Assembly: GCA_019828595.1 (NCBI GenBank)
Contig: JAHQRK010000002.1
Coordinates: forward strand, 186,001 to 250,000
Direction: 5' to 3'
Source of the DNA: Aphanomyces cochlioides
Taxonomy: Eukaryota; Oomycota; Saprolegniomycetes; Saprolegniales; Verrucalvaceae
Length of the DNA stretch: 64,000 nt
Positions within the stretch are counted from its first letter, which is position 1, and each line of letters opens with the position of its first letter. Below, in pieces: positions 19,567 to 32,064 of the stretch. Made by a program: the position numbers and the translations under genes. Under the pieces are notes generated by a model, which saw nothing but the letters and a program-made list of their open reading frames with translations, had not been told where the DNA came from and did not search any database.

Positions 19567-20860
19567 ATGAAGACACCCCTCGAAGAACTTGTTCCGAAGA
19601 CCGTTTCGAACAAGCTCCGCAAGCAGCGCCAAGTCAAGGCCAAGAAGGACACACCTCTGAAAACGTCCTTTCGTCGCATTAACCCCGACTCGACGACCGA
19701 AAAAGTCCTCCGCGACCTCATCGACTCTATCAAGCGTTCTTAACGTATTGCCAACTGCCTCGGCGGCCGAATTGCTAACGAATTTTCGGATCCCGAATTT
19801 CAACACGTCGTTGAAGAAACCGAAGGCATTCTCTTGACTATCAAGCACACTCTCGAGTCCGCTGTGAACTTTGCCGAGGAGAAGTTTGAGAACAAACTCC
19901 ACGAATTGTTGCATCGCAAGCTACTTCCAGTTATCAAATCTCGCGGTTACAACTAAATTTAAAAATTTTGTCCACGTGTTCAAAGGAAAGTCGTTCAGTG
20001 AGTGGTACACCCGACTCCTTTTCTTCCTCGAATACAAAGAAGTCGACGCTGTCGTTGAAGGCACTATGCACGATACTGATCCCGAATACACAAACAAGAA
20101 CCGTCTGGCGAAAGCTCTTATACTCGCCGCACTCGATGATCAACACGTGCGAATGGTTAAGAAGTGTCAACATGCTTCTTCCATGATTAACATACTCCGC
20201 GACCGATATGGCAACAAGTCATTTCTGGGACAAGGCCATCTATTCGAGTTACTATTGAAGACTCGAATGGAACCCACTGAATCTGCACGCGTGTACTGAG
20301 ACCGCTTCAAGATGACACTTGAAGATGCTCTTGATGCCAATGTCAAGATTGACCATGGCTTTGCAGTTCACCAATTTTTGCGAAGTCTGGACCACCGCTT
20401 TGACAGCTTTGTCCACTTCCAGTTTCATCGAATTCAGAATGGGGACGATGTTGATGAAACAACTCTGCCGAAGATCTTCACTGCACTTCTTCAGCAAGAC
20501 ACACGCATACCGTATGACACGTCAGCTCCTGCTGAACCATTCAATGCTGCCTTTGCCATGACTCCACGTCGGCCCCGCCGCAATCAAGCCCAACCCCGCA
20601 ATCCTGTCGTCTACTCATACTGCAACATCCGGAATCACACTGAGGATGTCTGCCGCCGCAAAATAGCAGATGAACGCCAGCAGCAGCAACAACAATCGGG
20701 TCAAAACCCCGGCTCTTCTCAACGCCGTGCCCGCTACTTGACGGGACCTTCTGAAGCACCTGTTGAAGCTCCATCGACGACTGTACTTCTAGTCAACAAC
20801 GACAGAATACGCCTCGTCGAAACAACTCGCGACCTTCCAACACCAACCATGCTAGTATGA
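19567..20860 (+). pseudogene. Gag of copia-1, left arm
   Basis: The ATG at 19567 opens a 58-codon basic frame ending TAA at 19741-19743; the same frame region then continues in pieces through a UBN2-like Gag core (L-A-K-A-L-I-L-A-A-L-D-D, then D-R-Y-G-N-K), a TGA at 20297-20299 where copia-3 has Cys, and a CCHC-like knuckle (Y-C-N-I-R-N-H-T-E-D-V-C). It ends at 20860. All these stops are also present in the right arm. Confidence 0.8.
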
Positions 20861-23800
20861 TAGGGTATACGTCGAGCTTCACATTGCAGACTTCCACTCC
20901 ATCTGTTCCTATCTCGTCAGACTGGATCCTGGACTCTGGTGCTTGCGATCACTACTGCAACAACGCTGCTTGGTTTACGAACCTAAGACCCCACGACGGG
21001 GCTGTTCGAGCTGCTAACGGAGAAGACATGCCAATATTGAAGGATGCGGAACTGTTGTTCTTGAAATGAACACAACCGCTGGCATCGTCTCAGTCACCCT
21101 TGATGACGTTTGGTACATCCCTACCATCCAGTTCAACTTGTTCTCCCTACCAAGAGTCACGGAACGAGGATTCAGCATCAAGTTCATCCGCAATGCCTGC
21201 TTTATCACGCGTAATGATGAAGTATATGCGCAAGGCTTCAAGCACAACCTGCTTTATACGTTGGATATCGCCAATCCTCTTCCAATTGTCCCCGATGAGC
21301 CTTCCCGGGATTTTTCAAACCTCTCTTTGGCTACAACTCCATCTGCCGATGTCTGGCATGCTCGACTTGGTCATATTAGCGTCAAGCATATGAATAAGAC
21401 TCGTCAATACACTGAAGGGATTGATATTGATGACTGCAAACATCAATTTTGTGAAAGTTGCCTCGCTGGAAAACAATCGCGACTGCCCTTTCCACAGCGG
21501 TCATTAACCTCGTCTTCCGCGCCGTTTGATCTTGTTCACTCGGACATTTGTGGACCGATGCGTCATCCCTCCATCAGCAATCGAGCGCGATACTTTATCA
21601 CGTTCACCGATGACTATTCGCGATATGGCTTCGTGTATTTTCTGAAGCACAAGTGGGAAGCTCTACAACGTTTTCAAGCCTTTACAGCTTTCTGTCGCAC
21701 GCAATTCGATCGACAAGTGCGTTGCCTTCGTTCTGACAATGGCGGAGAATACATTTCACATGCCTTCTCTACTTTTCTCATTGAGAACGGCATTCGCCAT
21801 GAGAAGACAGTGCCCCACACTCTGCAACAAAATGGAGTCAGCGAACGAATGAATCGTACACTGGTCGAATGTGCTCGTGCTATGCTGCATTATTCGCATG
21901 TACCCTTGCAATTTTGGGCTGAAGCTGTAGCTCATGCTATGTACCTTCGAAACCGCTCGTACTCTTCATCCACACCCGGTACAACACCCTTTGAACGCCT
22001 CTGGAAATCCAAACCAGACCTATCCCAACTGCGCATTTTTGGATGTGAAGCCTATGCTCTTATTGATAAAAGTGCTCGCTCCAAGTTTGCATCCAGAACT
22101 ATTCGTACAATGTACGTTGGGAATGAGCCTAATGTCAAGGGATACCGTTTGTACTGTCAGAAATTCTTCGTCAGTCGGAACGTTAAATTTAATGAAGCGA
22201 ATTCCTACCATGCGAATTCTCCTTCTCCGCTTCTCTTGCCCGCGCAAGACATTTTTGCTGATGAAGATTCTCCAAAAGATGAAAGCCCCCCACCTCCACG
22301 ACGCTCGACTCGTATTCGTCGACCTCCAACACGATTCATGGATACAACTCCAGTTTTCCAACCTGCTGCGAGTTCACCTCCACAAAGCTCTTCTGTCCCG
22401 ACATCTGAACAACATGAAGTTGTCATTGACGACTCTGTGTCCAATGCTCAAGAGGATGTCAACACGATGATTGAAGACACTTCAACTTCGATCCCGGTTG
22501 CTCTCGACGACTCTGAGGATATGGAAGTATCCACTATCTATGATGCACCTTTCCTGCGTCGTAGACCTCGTGAAGAAACTATTGACGAAGACTTTGAAAC
22601 AGAAGACGACATAATCGTTTCTAAACGTCAACGTATTCTTGTTGCATTTGCTGTTCACTCTACTGGCCTCCCTACAACTATTCAACAAGCACATTCTTCA
22701 CCAGAACGAGAAGAATGGATCAAGGCCACTGATGCTGAATACGACTGTCTCATGGAACATGAAACCTGGACTCTCTGCGAACTACCCCCTGGTCGCAAAC
22801 CCATTGGTTGTCGGTGGTTATTTGCCAAGAAATATTCTGCCGATGGTTCTCTCTTGCGATACAAAGCACGCCTTGTTGCTCAAGGTTTTACTCAAGTTGC
22901 TGGTATCGACTGTACGGACATTTTTGCTCCTGTGATTCGTACGTCAAGTATTCGCTTTCTACTTGCTCTTGCTGCTTTGCAATCGATGCAAATATGTCAC
23001 ATGGATGTACAAACTGCATTCCTCAATGGAACTTTACAAGAAATGCTCTATATGCGTCAGCCGCCTGGACAAGACCATCTTGTTTGCCGTCTAAACAAGA
23101 GTATTTATGGTCTGAAGCAATCCTCGCGAGAATGGAATTCTGCTCTCGATTCCTATTTTAAGTCAAAAGGCTTTGTTCAGCTGAAGACTGACCCCTGCAT
23201 CTATTTTCAACGTACAAGACAAGGTTTAGTTTTGGTGGGCGTCTACGTTGACGACTTCATTCTACTCTCTACAAGCACTGCTGTGCTTGAGACCACCAAA
23301 CGCAACTTAAGTTCTCGATTTCACATGAAAGACCTTGGCAACTTGACTTTTTGCCTTGGTATAGAAGTCGACCGACTACAAGATGGATCAATTTTTCTCC
23401 ATCAGCGCAAGTACATTTTGGATTTACTCGCTACACACGGGTTTACAGACTGCAATCCAATCTCGACTCCTCAAGCAAGTTCAGCTACAAGTTCTTCTAC
23501 GGCTTCATCACCGTTGCCTTTCCGCCAAGTGGTGGGCGAACTTCTCTACCTGACTACGACAACTCGTCCCGACATAGCCTATACTGTAACTTTGCTGTCA
23601 AGACACCTCAATGAACCTGCTGAAGAACATCAACAGATAGCAAAACGCGTATTACGCTACCTTAAAGGAACACAAGAGTATGGTCTACTTTACTCCAAGT
23701 CTGACAAAGAAGATTTTACGATCGATCTCTATGTTGACGCCGACTATGCGAATGACATTTCTACTCGACGATCGACTTCTGGCTTCCTTCTCTTTCTCAA

Positions 23801-24308
23801 CGGGTGCTTGATTTCGTGGAAATCAAAGCTACAGAATATCGTTGCTCTTTCGACTTGTGAAGCCGAGTACATTTCAATGTCCTATGGTCTCCAAGAAACA
23901 CTCTGGCTCAAGTCTCTACTCGAAGAACTCCAATTGGTTATCAAGTTACCCATCAACGTTTACGAAGACAACCAAAGCACTATCAAGATGGCTGAGAATA
24001 CAACTCTTCAACACAGGACTAAGCGTATCGATGTCCGCCATCACTTCATCCGTGATCTAGTCAAGAAGCGCATCATCATGATCAACTACTGCCAAACCAA
24101 CTCAATGCTCGCTGACATTCTCACGAAGGCTCTACCCAAACCCAAGTTTGAAGAGCACATGCCGAAGCTTGTGACCTCCATTCCCCCAAGCAACAATGAA
24201 GAAACGTCTCGATTAGAGGGCAGTGTTGAGGAACGTGTCGACTGTGTGCGCCAAATATTTGATCCCCCCAATCAAATGTTTGGTGCACACACACGTCACT
24301 TAATCTAG
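20857..24308 (+). pseudogene. Pol of copia-1, left arm (protease, integrase, RT, RNase H)
   Basis: The protease part (W-I-L-D-S-G-A-C-D-H) runs to a frameshift near 21040. From the ATG at 21066 the frame is open for 1080 codons: pre-integrase H/C region (L-G-H-I-S-V, then C-E-S-C-L-A-G-K), D,D,E integrase (H-S-D-I-C-G-P, R-S-D-N-G-G-E-Y, G-V-S-E-R), a Ser/Pro-rich acidic linker, RT with Y-V-D-D-F and RNase H with D-A-D-Y-A-N-D and E-A-E-Y-I. The gene order PR-IN-RT-RH defines Ty1/copia. Apart from the protease frameshift the protein is complete. Confidence 0.9.
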
Positions 24309-24471
24309 CGTTCTCCATCGTCTCATTGGCGACGGCCACACGCATTGCCGGCACGACTACACTGTCTACTTCAAGAACAAGCTTTCATTTTCACTTAGTT
24401 ATACATATACTCTAGTGTAGTCTTACATTTTAGTCTAACTTGATAATCTCACTTTCCATTTCACCTCAAGA
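24224..24471 (+). repeat. 3' LTR of copia-1, left arm
   Basis: Follows the purine run gattagagggcag. A few bases differ from the 5' LTR. Beyond it lies copia-3 leader, not host DNA. Confidence 0.85.
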
Positions 24472-24528
24472 TGGACTCCTATTGTGAGATCTCAGGTTAG
24501 TACACTGCGGAAAGGGCTGAAAGCTAGC

Positions 24529-26388
24529 AGCCGAAAATACGCAAGTTACCGAGATAAGGCTTCGACTGCCAGAGTTTCTCGAAGGGTGTCGTACCAGGAG
24601 TGGACGCTGAGTATGTCCGATTCCGCAGGTACATGGCATGAGACACGGCTTCGGCCCAAAATCGCAAAGGTGCTTTGCAGTGTGAAGCATTGATCTTGCA
24701 CATTCGACAAGAGTGCGATTCATGCGTTCACTGACACCATTTTGCTGCGGGGTATGTGGAACGGTCGCATCGTGTTGGATGCCATTCTCGAGTAAGAACT
24801 CGGAGAATAAAGTTGAGAAGTATTCACCGCCATTGTCGGACCGTAGGCATCGCACCGGTCGATCGAACTGAGTGCGGCAGTAGGCAGTGAACTCCTTGAA
24901 CGCTTGGAGAGCATCCGACTTGTTCTTGAGAAAGAACACAAAGCCATAACGCGAAAAATCATCGGTAAATGTGATGAAATACCGAGATCGATCACGAAGT
25001 GCTGGATGACGCATTGGTCCACAAATGTCCGAGTGTACCAAAGCAAACGGTTCCTCAGTTGTGGATAGAGAGCGCTTGGGGAAGGGTAAACGAGACTGTT
25101 TCCCAGCAAGGCAGCTTTCGCAAAATTCATGTTTGCAGTCATCAAGCTCAATGCCATCAGTGTATTTACACGTCTTAGAGGTATACTTCACACTAATGTG
25201 ACCAAGGCGAGGATGCCAAAGATCAGCAGGATTGGGAGTAGTGGAAGTTGTCATAGACAAACCAACGTGTGGAGTAGAAGGCGATTGAGTTGGCAAGGGA
25301 TTTGCAATGTCGAGATAGTATAAGTTATCGCGCTTGTGGCCTTGAGCGTATACAACATCATCAAGAGTGATGTAGCACTCGTTGCGCTGGAACTGAGAGT
25401 GGAAGCCTCGATCAGTTACTCTCGACAAGGAGAAAAGGTTGCATTGAAGTTTCGGAACGAGCAAAATATCTTGTAGAGTGACTGGAATAGAACCATTAGG
25501 TGTGTTCATCTCTAGCAAGACTGAACCGATGCCTGCAACTGGCATGTCGCTTCCATTGGCGGCTCTAACTGAACCCTCAAAAGGACGGAGATCCTCATAC
25601 CATGAAGCATCGTTGCAAAGGTCATCCGATGCTCCAGAGTCTAGAATCCATGCAGTTGACGAAACATGGGACTCAAAGGCATGGAGAGTGTAGTGAGCTC
25701 CGAATGTCAGCATGCTCACGGACGAACGAGCATTACGACGTGTGTTCGTAGTGGTCTCGGAAGCTTGCGCAGTCGAAGAAGGGGCATCAAATTGCACGCG
25801 ACGTGGATTCGACTGAGAAGCAGTCTGTTGTCGCTGATCATGTTGTTTTCGACGACAAGTGGCTTCAGTGTGGTTGGGAATGTTGCAATAACCACACACT
25901 GTTCCAGTACTCGAGGATGATGGCTCGGATGCGTTTCGTCGTGGCTTGCGACGTTGATTGTGGCGCACCGATAAAGCAGTCTCTTCGACAGGAAGAGAGG
26001 ATGAACCATTGGAAATGGACTTCATTCGAGTGCCAGCTTGGATCAATGCGTTAAATAGGTTTGGCAGGGTCATGTGGTTAATGACTGCGTTTTGCAATAA
26101 CTGGGATTGCAATTGCACAAACGTCTCGAAGCGAGAGTCCAAACCATCCAAGAAGAAGTGGACGATGAGTTCCTCATCCATCTTAATGTTCGCATTGAGG
26201 ACATCATCAACGGCCATCTTGAAGCGGTCGCAATACGCTCGTGCAGACTCATTATGGTGTATGCGTATATGAGTTACTGCATTGATCAGTTGACCACGGC
26301 CATTGAAGACTTTGTTGCCATAACGATCACGGAGTACTTTCATTACATCAGCAGCATTGGAGCAGTTAGCAACCATGCGCACATGCAA
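24529..26388 (-). pseudogene. Gag-protease-integrase of copia-3
   Basis: A long minus-strand frame related to copia-1 but clearly diverged. It has the Gag core (D-R-Y-G-N-K-V-F), a CCHC knuckle (C-G-Y-C-N-I-P-N-H), protease (W-I-L-D-S-G-A-S-D), the pre-integrase region (C-E-S-C-L-A-G-K) and integrase residues in H-S-D-I-C-G-P, R-S-D-N-G-G-E-Y and G-V-S-E-R. A frameshift occurs after M-L-H near 24690 and the element ends at 24529. The upstream part of gag (to about 26545) is in shifting frames. Confidence 0.85.
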
Positions 26389-26663
26389 GTCATCGAGAGC
26401 AGCGAGAATGATACCTCGCGCTAATCGATTCTTGGAGGGGTAGTCGTCAGCAGTTGAAGGGAGTTGTCCATTAATAACGCTTGACTGTCTTCCGGATCCG
26501 GATAATGTGTGTCACGGAAACCGGGAGTGTGTGTCTTGAGTGACTTGGTGTCTTGAAGGCTTGATAAAATACGGCAAACTCAACTAAGGAGTTCAGCCAA
26601 TCAACAGCTAGCTTTCAGCCCTTTCCGCAGTGTACTAACCTGAGATCTCACAATAGGAGTCCA
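24529..26663 (-). mobile_element. Copia-3, truncated, in the palindrome centre
   Basis: Minus strand. Its leader starts directly at the LTR 26664-26911, which at the same time is the 3' LTR of right-arm copia-1, so two elements share one LTR. The element is cut in integrase at 24529 where the left arm begins. Confidence 0.75.
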
Positions 26664-26911
26664 TCTTGAGGTGAAATGGAAAGTGAGATTATCAAGTTAG
26701 ACTAAAATGTAAGACTACACTAGAGTATATGTATAACTAAGTGAAAATGAAAGCTTGTTCTTGAAGTAGACAGTGTAGTCGTGCCGGCAATGCGTGTGGC
26801 CGTCGCCAATGAGACGATGGAGAACGCTAGATTAAGTGACGTGTGTGTGCACCAAACATTTGATTGGGGGGATCAAATATTTGGCGCACACAGTCGACAC
26901 GTTCCTCAACA
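26664..26911 (-). repeat. LTR shared by copia-1 (3') and copia-3 (5')
   Basis: Minus-strand LTR between the end of copia-1 pol and the start of the copia-3 leader. The same arrangement is mirrored at 24224-24471. Confidence 0.8.
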
Positions 26912-29900
26912 CTGCCCTCTAATCGAGACGTTTCTTCATTGTTGCTTGGGGGAATGGAGGTCACAAGCTTCGGCATGTGCTCTTCAAACTTGGGTTTGGG
27001 TAGAGCCTTCGTGAGAATGTCAGCGAGCATTGAGTTGGTTTGGCAGTAGTTGATCATGATGATGCGCTTCTTGACTAGATCACGGATGAAGTGATGGCGG
27101 ACATCGATACGCTTAGTCCTGTGTTGAAGAGTTGTATTCTCAGCCATCTTGATAGTGCTTTGGTTGTCTTCGTAAACGTTGATGGGTAACTTGATAACCA
27201 ATTGGAGTTCTTCGAGTAGAGACTTGAGCCAGAGTGTTTCTTGGAGACCATAGGACATTGAAATGTACTCGGCTTCACAAGTCGAAAGAGCAACGATATT
27301 CTGTAGCTTTGATTTCCACGAAATCAAGCACCCGTTGAGAAAGAGAAGGAAGCCAGAAGTCGATCGTCGAGTAGAAATGTCATTCGCATAGTCGGCGTCA
27401 AACATAGAGATCGATCGTAAAATCTTCTTTGTCAGACTTGGAGTAAAGTAGACCATACTCTTGTGTTCCTTTAAGGTAGCGTAATACGCGTTTTGCTATC
27501 TGTTGATGTTCTTCAGCAGGTTCATTGAGGTGTCTTGACAGCAAAGTTACAGTATAGGCTATGTCGGGACGAGTTGTCGTAGTCAGGTAGAGAAGTTCGC
27601 CCACCACTTGGCGGAAAGGCAACGGTGATGAAGCCGTAGAAGAACTTGTAGCTGAACTTGCTTGAGGAGTCGAGATTGGATTGCAGTCTGTAAACCCGTG
27701 TGTAGCGAGTAAATCCAAAATGTACTTGCGCTGATGGAGAAAAATTGATCCATCTTGTAGTCGGTCGACTTCTATACCAAGGCAAAAAGTCAAGTTGCCA
27801 AGGTCTTTCATGTGAAATCGAGAACTTAAGTTGCGTTTGGTGGTCTCAAGCACAGCAGTGCTTGTAGAGAGTAGAATGAAGTCGTCAACGTAGACGCCCA
27901 CCAAAACTAAACCTTGTCTTGTACGTTGAAAATAGATGCAGGGGTCAGTCTTCAGCTGAACAAAGCCTTTTGACTTAAAATAGGAATCGAGAGCAGAATT
28001 CCATTCTCGCGAGGATTGCTTCAGACCATAAATACTCTTGTTTAGACGGCAAACAAGATGGTCTTGTCCAGGCGGCTGACGCATATAGAGCATTTCTTGT
28101 AAAGTTCCATTGAGGAATGCAGTTTGTACATCCATGTGACATATTTGCATCGATTGCAAAGCAGCAAGAGCAAGTAGAAAGCGAATACTTGACGTACGAA
28201 TCACAGGAGCAAAAATGTCCGTACAGTCGATACCAGCAACTTGAGTAAAACCTTGAGCAACAAGGCGTGCTTTGTATCGCAAGAGAGAACCATCGGCAGA
28301 ATATTTCTTGGCAAATAACCACCGACAACCAATGGGTTTGCGACCAGGGGGTAGTTCGCAGAGAGTCCAGGTTTCATGTTCCATGAGACAGTCGTATTCA
28401 GCATCAGTGGCCTTGATCCATTCTTCTCGTTCTGGTGAAGAATGTGCTTGTTGAATAGTTGTAGGGAGGCCAGTAGAGTGAACAGCAAATGCAACAAGAA
28501 TACGTTGACGTTTAGAAACGATTATGTCGTCTTCTGTTTCAAAGTCTTCGTCAATAGTTTCTTCACGAGGTCTACGACGCAGGAAAGGTGCATCATAGAT
28601 AGTGGATACTTCCATATCCTCAGAGTCGTCGAGAGCAACCGGGATCGAAGTTGAAGTGTCTTCAATCATCGTGTTGACATCCTCTTGAGCATTGGACACA
28701 GAGTCGTCAATGACAACTTCATGTTGTTCAGATGTCGGGACAGAAGAGCTTTGTGGAGGTGAACTCGCAGCAGGTTGGAAAACTGGAGTTGTATCCATGA
28801 ATCGTGTTGGAGGTCGACGAATACGAGTCGAGCGTCGTGGAGGTGGGGGGCTTTCATCTTTTGGAGAATCTTCATCAGCAAAAATGTCTTGCGCGGGCAA
28901 GAGAAGCGGAGAAGGAGAATTCGCATGGTAGGAATTCGCTTCATTAAATTTAACGTTCCGACTGACGAAGAATTTCTGACAGTACAAACGGTATCCCTTG
29001 ACATTAGGCTCATTCCCAACGTACATTGTACGAATAGTTCTGGATGCAAACTTGGAGCGAGCACTTTTATCAATAAGAGCATAGGCTTCACATCCAAAAA
29101 TGCGCAGTTGGGATAGGTCTGGTTTGGATTTCCAGAGGCGTTCAAAGGGTGTTGTACCGGGTGTGGATGAAGAGTACGAGCGGTTTCGAAGGTACATAGC
29201 ATGAGCTACAGCTTCAGCCCAAAATTGCAAGGGTACATGCGAATAATGCAGCATAGCACGAGCACATTCGACCAGTGTACGATTCATTCGTTCGCTGACT
29301 CCATTTTGTTGCAGAGTGTGGGGCACTGTCTTCTCATGGCGAATGCCGTTCTCAATGAGAAAAGTAGAGAAGGCATGTGAAATGTATTCTCCGCCATTGT
29401 CAGAACGAAGGCAACGCACTTGTCGATCGAATTGCGTGCGACAGAAAGCTGTAAAGGCTTGAAAACGTTGTAGAGCTTCCCACTTGTGCTTCAGAAAATA
29501 CACGAAGCCATATCGCGAATAGTCATCGGTGAACGTGATAAAGTATCGCGCTCGATTGCTGATGGAGGGATGACGCATCGGTCCACAAATGTCCGAGTGA
29601 ACAAGATCAAACGGCGCGGAAGACGAGGTTAATGACCGCTGTGGAAAGGGCAGTCGCGATTGTTTTCCAGCGAGGCAACTTTCACAAAATTGATGTTTGC
29701 AGTCATCAATATCAATCCCTTCAGTGTATTGACGAGTCTTATTCATATGCTTGACGCTAATATGACCAAGTCGAGCATGCCAGACATCGGCAGATGGAGT
29801 TGTAGCCAAAGAGAGGTTTGAAAAATCCCGGGAAGGCTCATCGGGGACAATTGGAAGAGGATTGGCGATATCCAACGTATAAAGCAGGTTGTGCTTGAAG

Positions 29901-30279
29901 CCTTGCGCATATACTTCATCATTACGCGTGATAAAGCAGGCATTGCGGATGAACTTGATGCTGAATCCTCGTTCCGTGACTCTTGGTAGGGAGAACAAGT
30001 TGAACTGGATGGTAGGGATGTACCAAACGTCATCAAGGGTGACTGAGACGATGCCAGCGGTTGTGTTCATTTCAAGAACAACAGTTCCGCATCCTTCAAT
30101 ATTGGCATGTCTTCTCCGTTAGCAGCTCGAACAGCCCCGTCGTGGGGTCTTAGGTTCGTAAACCAAGCAGCGTTGTTGCAGTAGTGATCGCAAGCACCAG
30201 AGTCCAGGATCCAGTCTGACGAGATAGGAACAGATGGAGTGGAAGTCTGCAATGTGAAGCTCGACGTATACCCTATCAT
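26827..30279 (-). pseudogene. Pol of copia-1, right arm
   Basis: Identical in sequence to the left-arm protein over nearly its whole length. An extra base near 27400-27402 splits it into an 890-codon frame (30070-27398) and a 209-codon RNase H frame (27456-26827). The protease frameshift near 30095 is shared with the left arm. Confidence 0.9.
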
Positions 30280-31569
30280 ACTAGCATGGTTGGTGTTGGA
30301 AGGTCGCGAGTTGTTTCGACGAGGCGTATTCTGTCGTTGTTGACTAGAAGTACAGTCGTCGATGGAGCTTCAACAGGTGCTTCAGAAGGTCCCGTCAAGT
30401 AGCGGGCACGGCGTTGAGAAGAGCCGGGGTTTTGACCCGATTGTTGTTGCTGCTGCTGGCGTTCATCTGCTATTTTGCGGCGGCAGACATCCTCAGTGTG
30501 ATTCCGGATGTTGCAGTATGAGTAGACGACAGGATTGCGGGGTTGGGCTTGATTGCGGCGGGGCCGACGTGGAGTCATGGCAAAGGCAGCATTGAATGGT
30601 TCAGCAGGAGCTGACGTGTCATACGGTATGCGTGTGTCTTGCTGAAGAAGTGCAGTGAAGATCTTCGGCAGAGTTGTTTCATCAACATCGTCCCCATTCT
30701 GAATTCGATGAAACTGGAAGTGGACAAAGCTGTCAAAGCGGTGGTCCAGACTTCGCAAAAATTGGTGAACTGCAAAGCCATGGTCAATCTTGACATTGGC
30801 ATCAAGAGCATCTTCAAGTGTCATCTTGAAGCGGTCTCAGTACACGCGTGCAGATTCAGTGGGTTCCATTCGAGTCTTCAATAGTAACTCGAATAGATGG
30901 CCTTGTCCCAGAAATGACTTGTTGCCATATCGGTCGCGGAGTATGTTAATCATGGAAGAAGCATGTTGACACTTCTTAACCATTCGCACGTGTTGATCAT
31001 CGAGTGCGGCGAGTATAAGAGCTTTCGCCAGACGGTTCTTGTTTGTGTATTCGGGATCAGTATCGTGCATAGTGCCTTCAACGACAGCGTCGACTTCTTT
31101 GTATTCGAGGAAGAAAAGGAGTCGGGTGTACCACTCACTGAACGACTTTCCTTTGAACACGTGGACAAAATTTTTAAATTTAGTTGTAACCGCGAGATTT
31201 GATAACTGGAAGTAGCTTGCGATGCAACAATTCGTGGAGTTTGTTCTCAAACTTCTCCTCGGCAAAGTTCACAGCGGACTCGAGAGTGTGCTTGATAGTC
31301 AAGAGAATGCCTTCGGTTTCTTCAACGACGTGTTGAAATTCGGGATCCGAAAATTCGTTAGCAATTCGGCCGCCGAGGCAGTTGGCAATACGTTAAGAAC
31401 GCTTGATAGAGTCGATGAGGTCGCGGAGGACTTTTTCGGTCGTCGAGTCGGGGTTAATGCGACGAAAGGACGTTTTCAGAGGTGTGTCCTTCTTGGCCTT
31501 GACTTGGCGCTGATTGCGGAGCTTGTTCGAAACGGTCTTCGGAACAAGTTCTTCGAGGGGTGTCTTCAT
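30276..31569 (-). pseudogene. Gag of copia-1, right arm
   Basis: Mirror image of 19567-20860 with the same in-frame TGA (30837-30839) and the same broken N-terminal part. One or two base substitutions separate the copies. Confidence 0.85.
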
Positions 31570-31800
31570 AAATTGGCAAACTCTACTAGGAGTTTAGTGC
31601 CAGCCAATCAGAAACTTACAGTTCTTCCCGCAATGGTACTGACCCGATATCTCACAAAAGGAGAAACAAGCGAAACTGTAATGTAGCTCTTGATTGGTTT
31701 CTTGAAACGGTCAGGCGGTCGGCGGCGAGGCGGCGAGGCGACTGAGGCGGCGGTGCAGAGGCGGCGAGGCGGCTAGTCCTGAGTTGTGGGGCTCAGAACC

Positions 31801-32048
31801 TCTTGAGGTGAAATGGAAAGTGAGATTATCAAGTTAGACTAAAATGTAAGACTACACTAGAATATATGTATAACTAAGTGAAAATGAAAGCTTGTTCTTG
31901 AAGTAGACAGTGTAGTCGTGCCGGCAATGCGTGTGGCCGTCGCCAATGAGACGATGGAGAACGCTAGATTAAGTGACGTGTGTGTGCACCAAACATTTGA
32001 TTGGGGGGATCAAATATTTGGCGCACACTGTCGACACGTTCCTCAACA
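31801..32048 (-). repeat. 5' LTR of copia-1, right arm
   Basis: Reverse complement of 19088-19335, bordering the 49 bp of copia-2 leader and gag start that close the arm. Confidence 0.85.
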
Positions 32049-32064
32049 ACCTCAACCAACTCCA

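Larger units (their letters stand above)
19088..24471 (+). mobile_element. Copia-1, left-arm copy
   Basis: 248-bp LTRs enclose gag and pol. No target duplication flanks it (GAGGT left, TGGAC right), as expected if it was copied with its surroundings and not inserted separately. Confidence 0.85.
26664..32048 (-). mobile_element. Copia-1, right-arm copy
   Basis: Inverted twin of 19088-24471 with LTRs 31801-32048 (5') and 26664-26911 (3'). Same gag stops and protease frameshift, plus one private base insertion in RNase H. Confidence 0.9.

Noticed and set aside
19450..19914. 154-codon minus-strand frame at the copia-1 gag, repeated at 31222-31686
   Set aside because: Antisense of the Gag N-terminus; present twice only because the arms are duplicated; no motif.
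19088..32048. Two independent insertions of copia-1 in opposite orientation
   Set aside because: Shared stops, shared flanks beyond both LTRs and lack of target duplications point to one insertion followed by inverted duplication.
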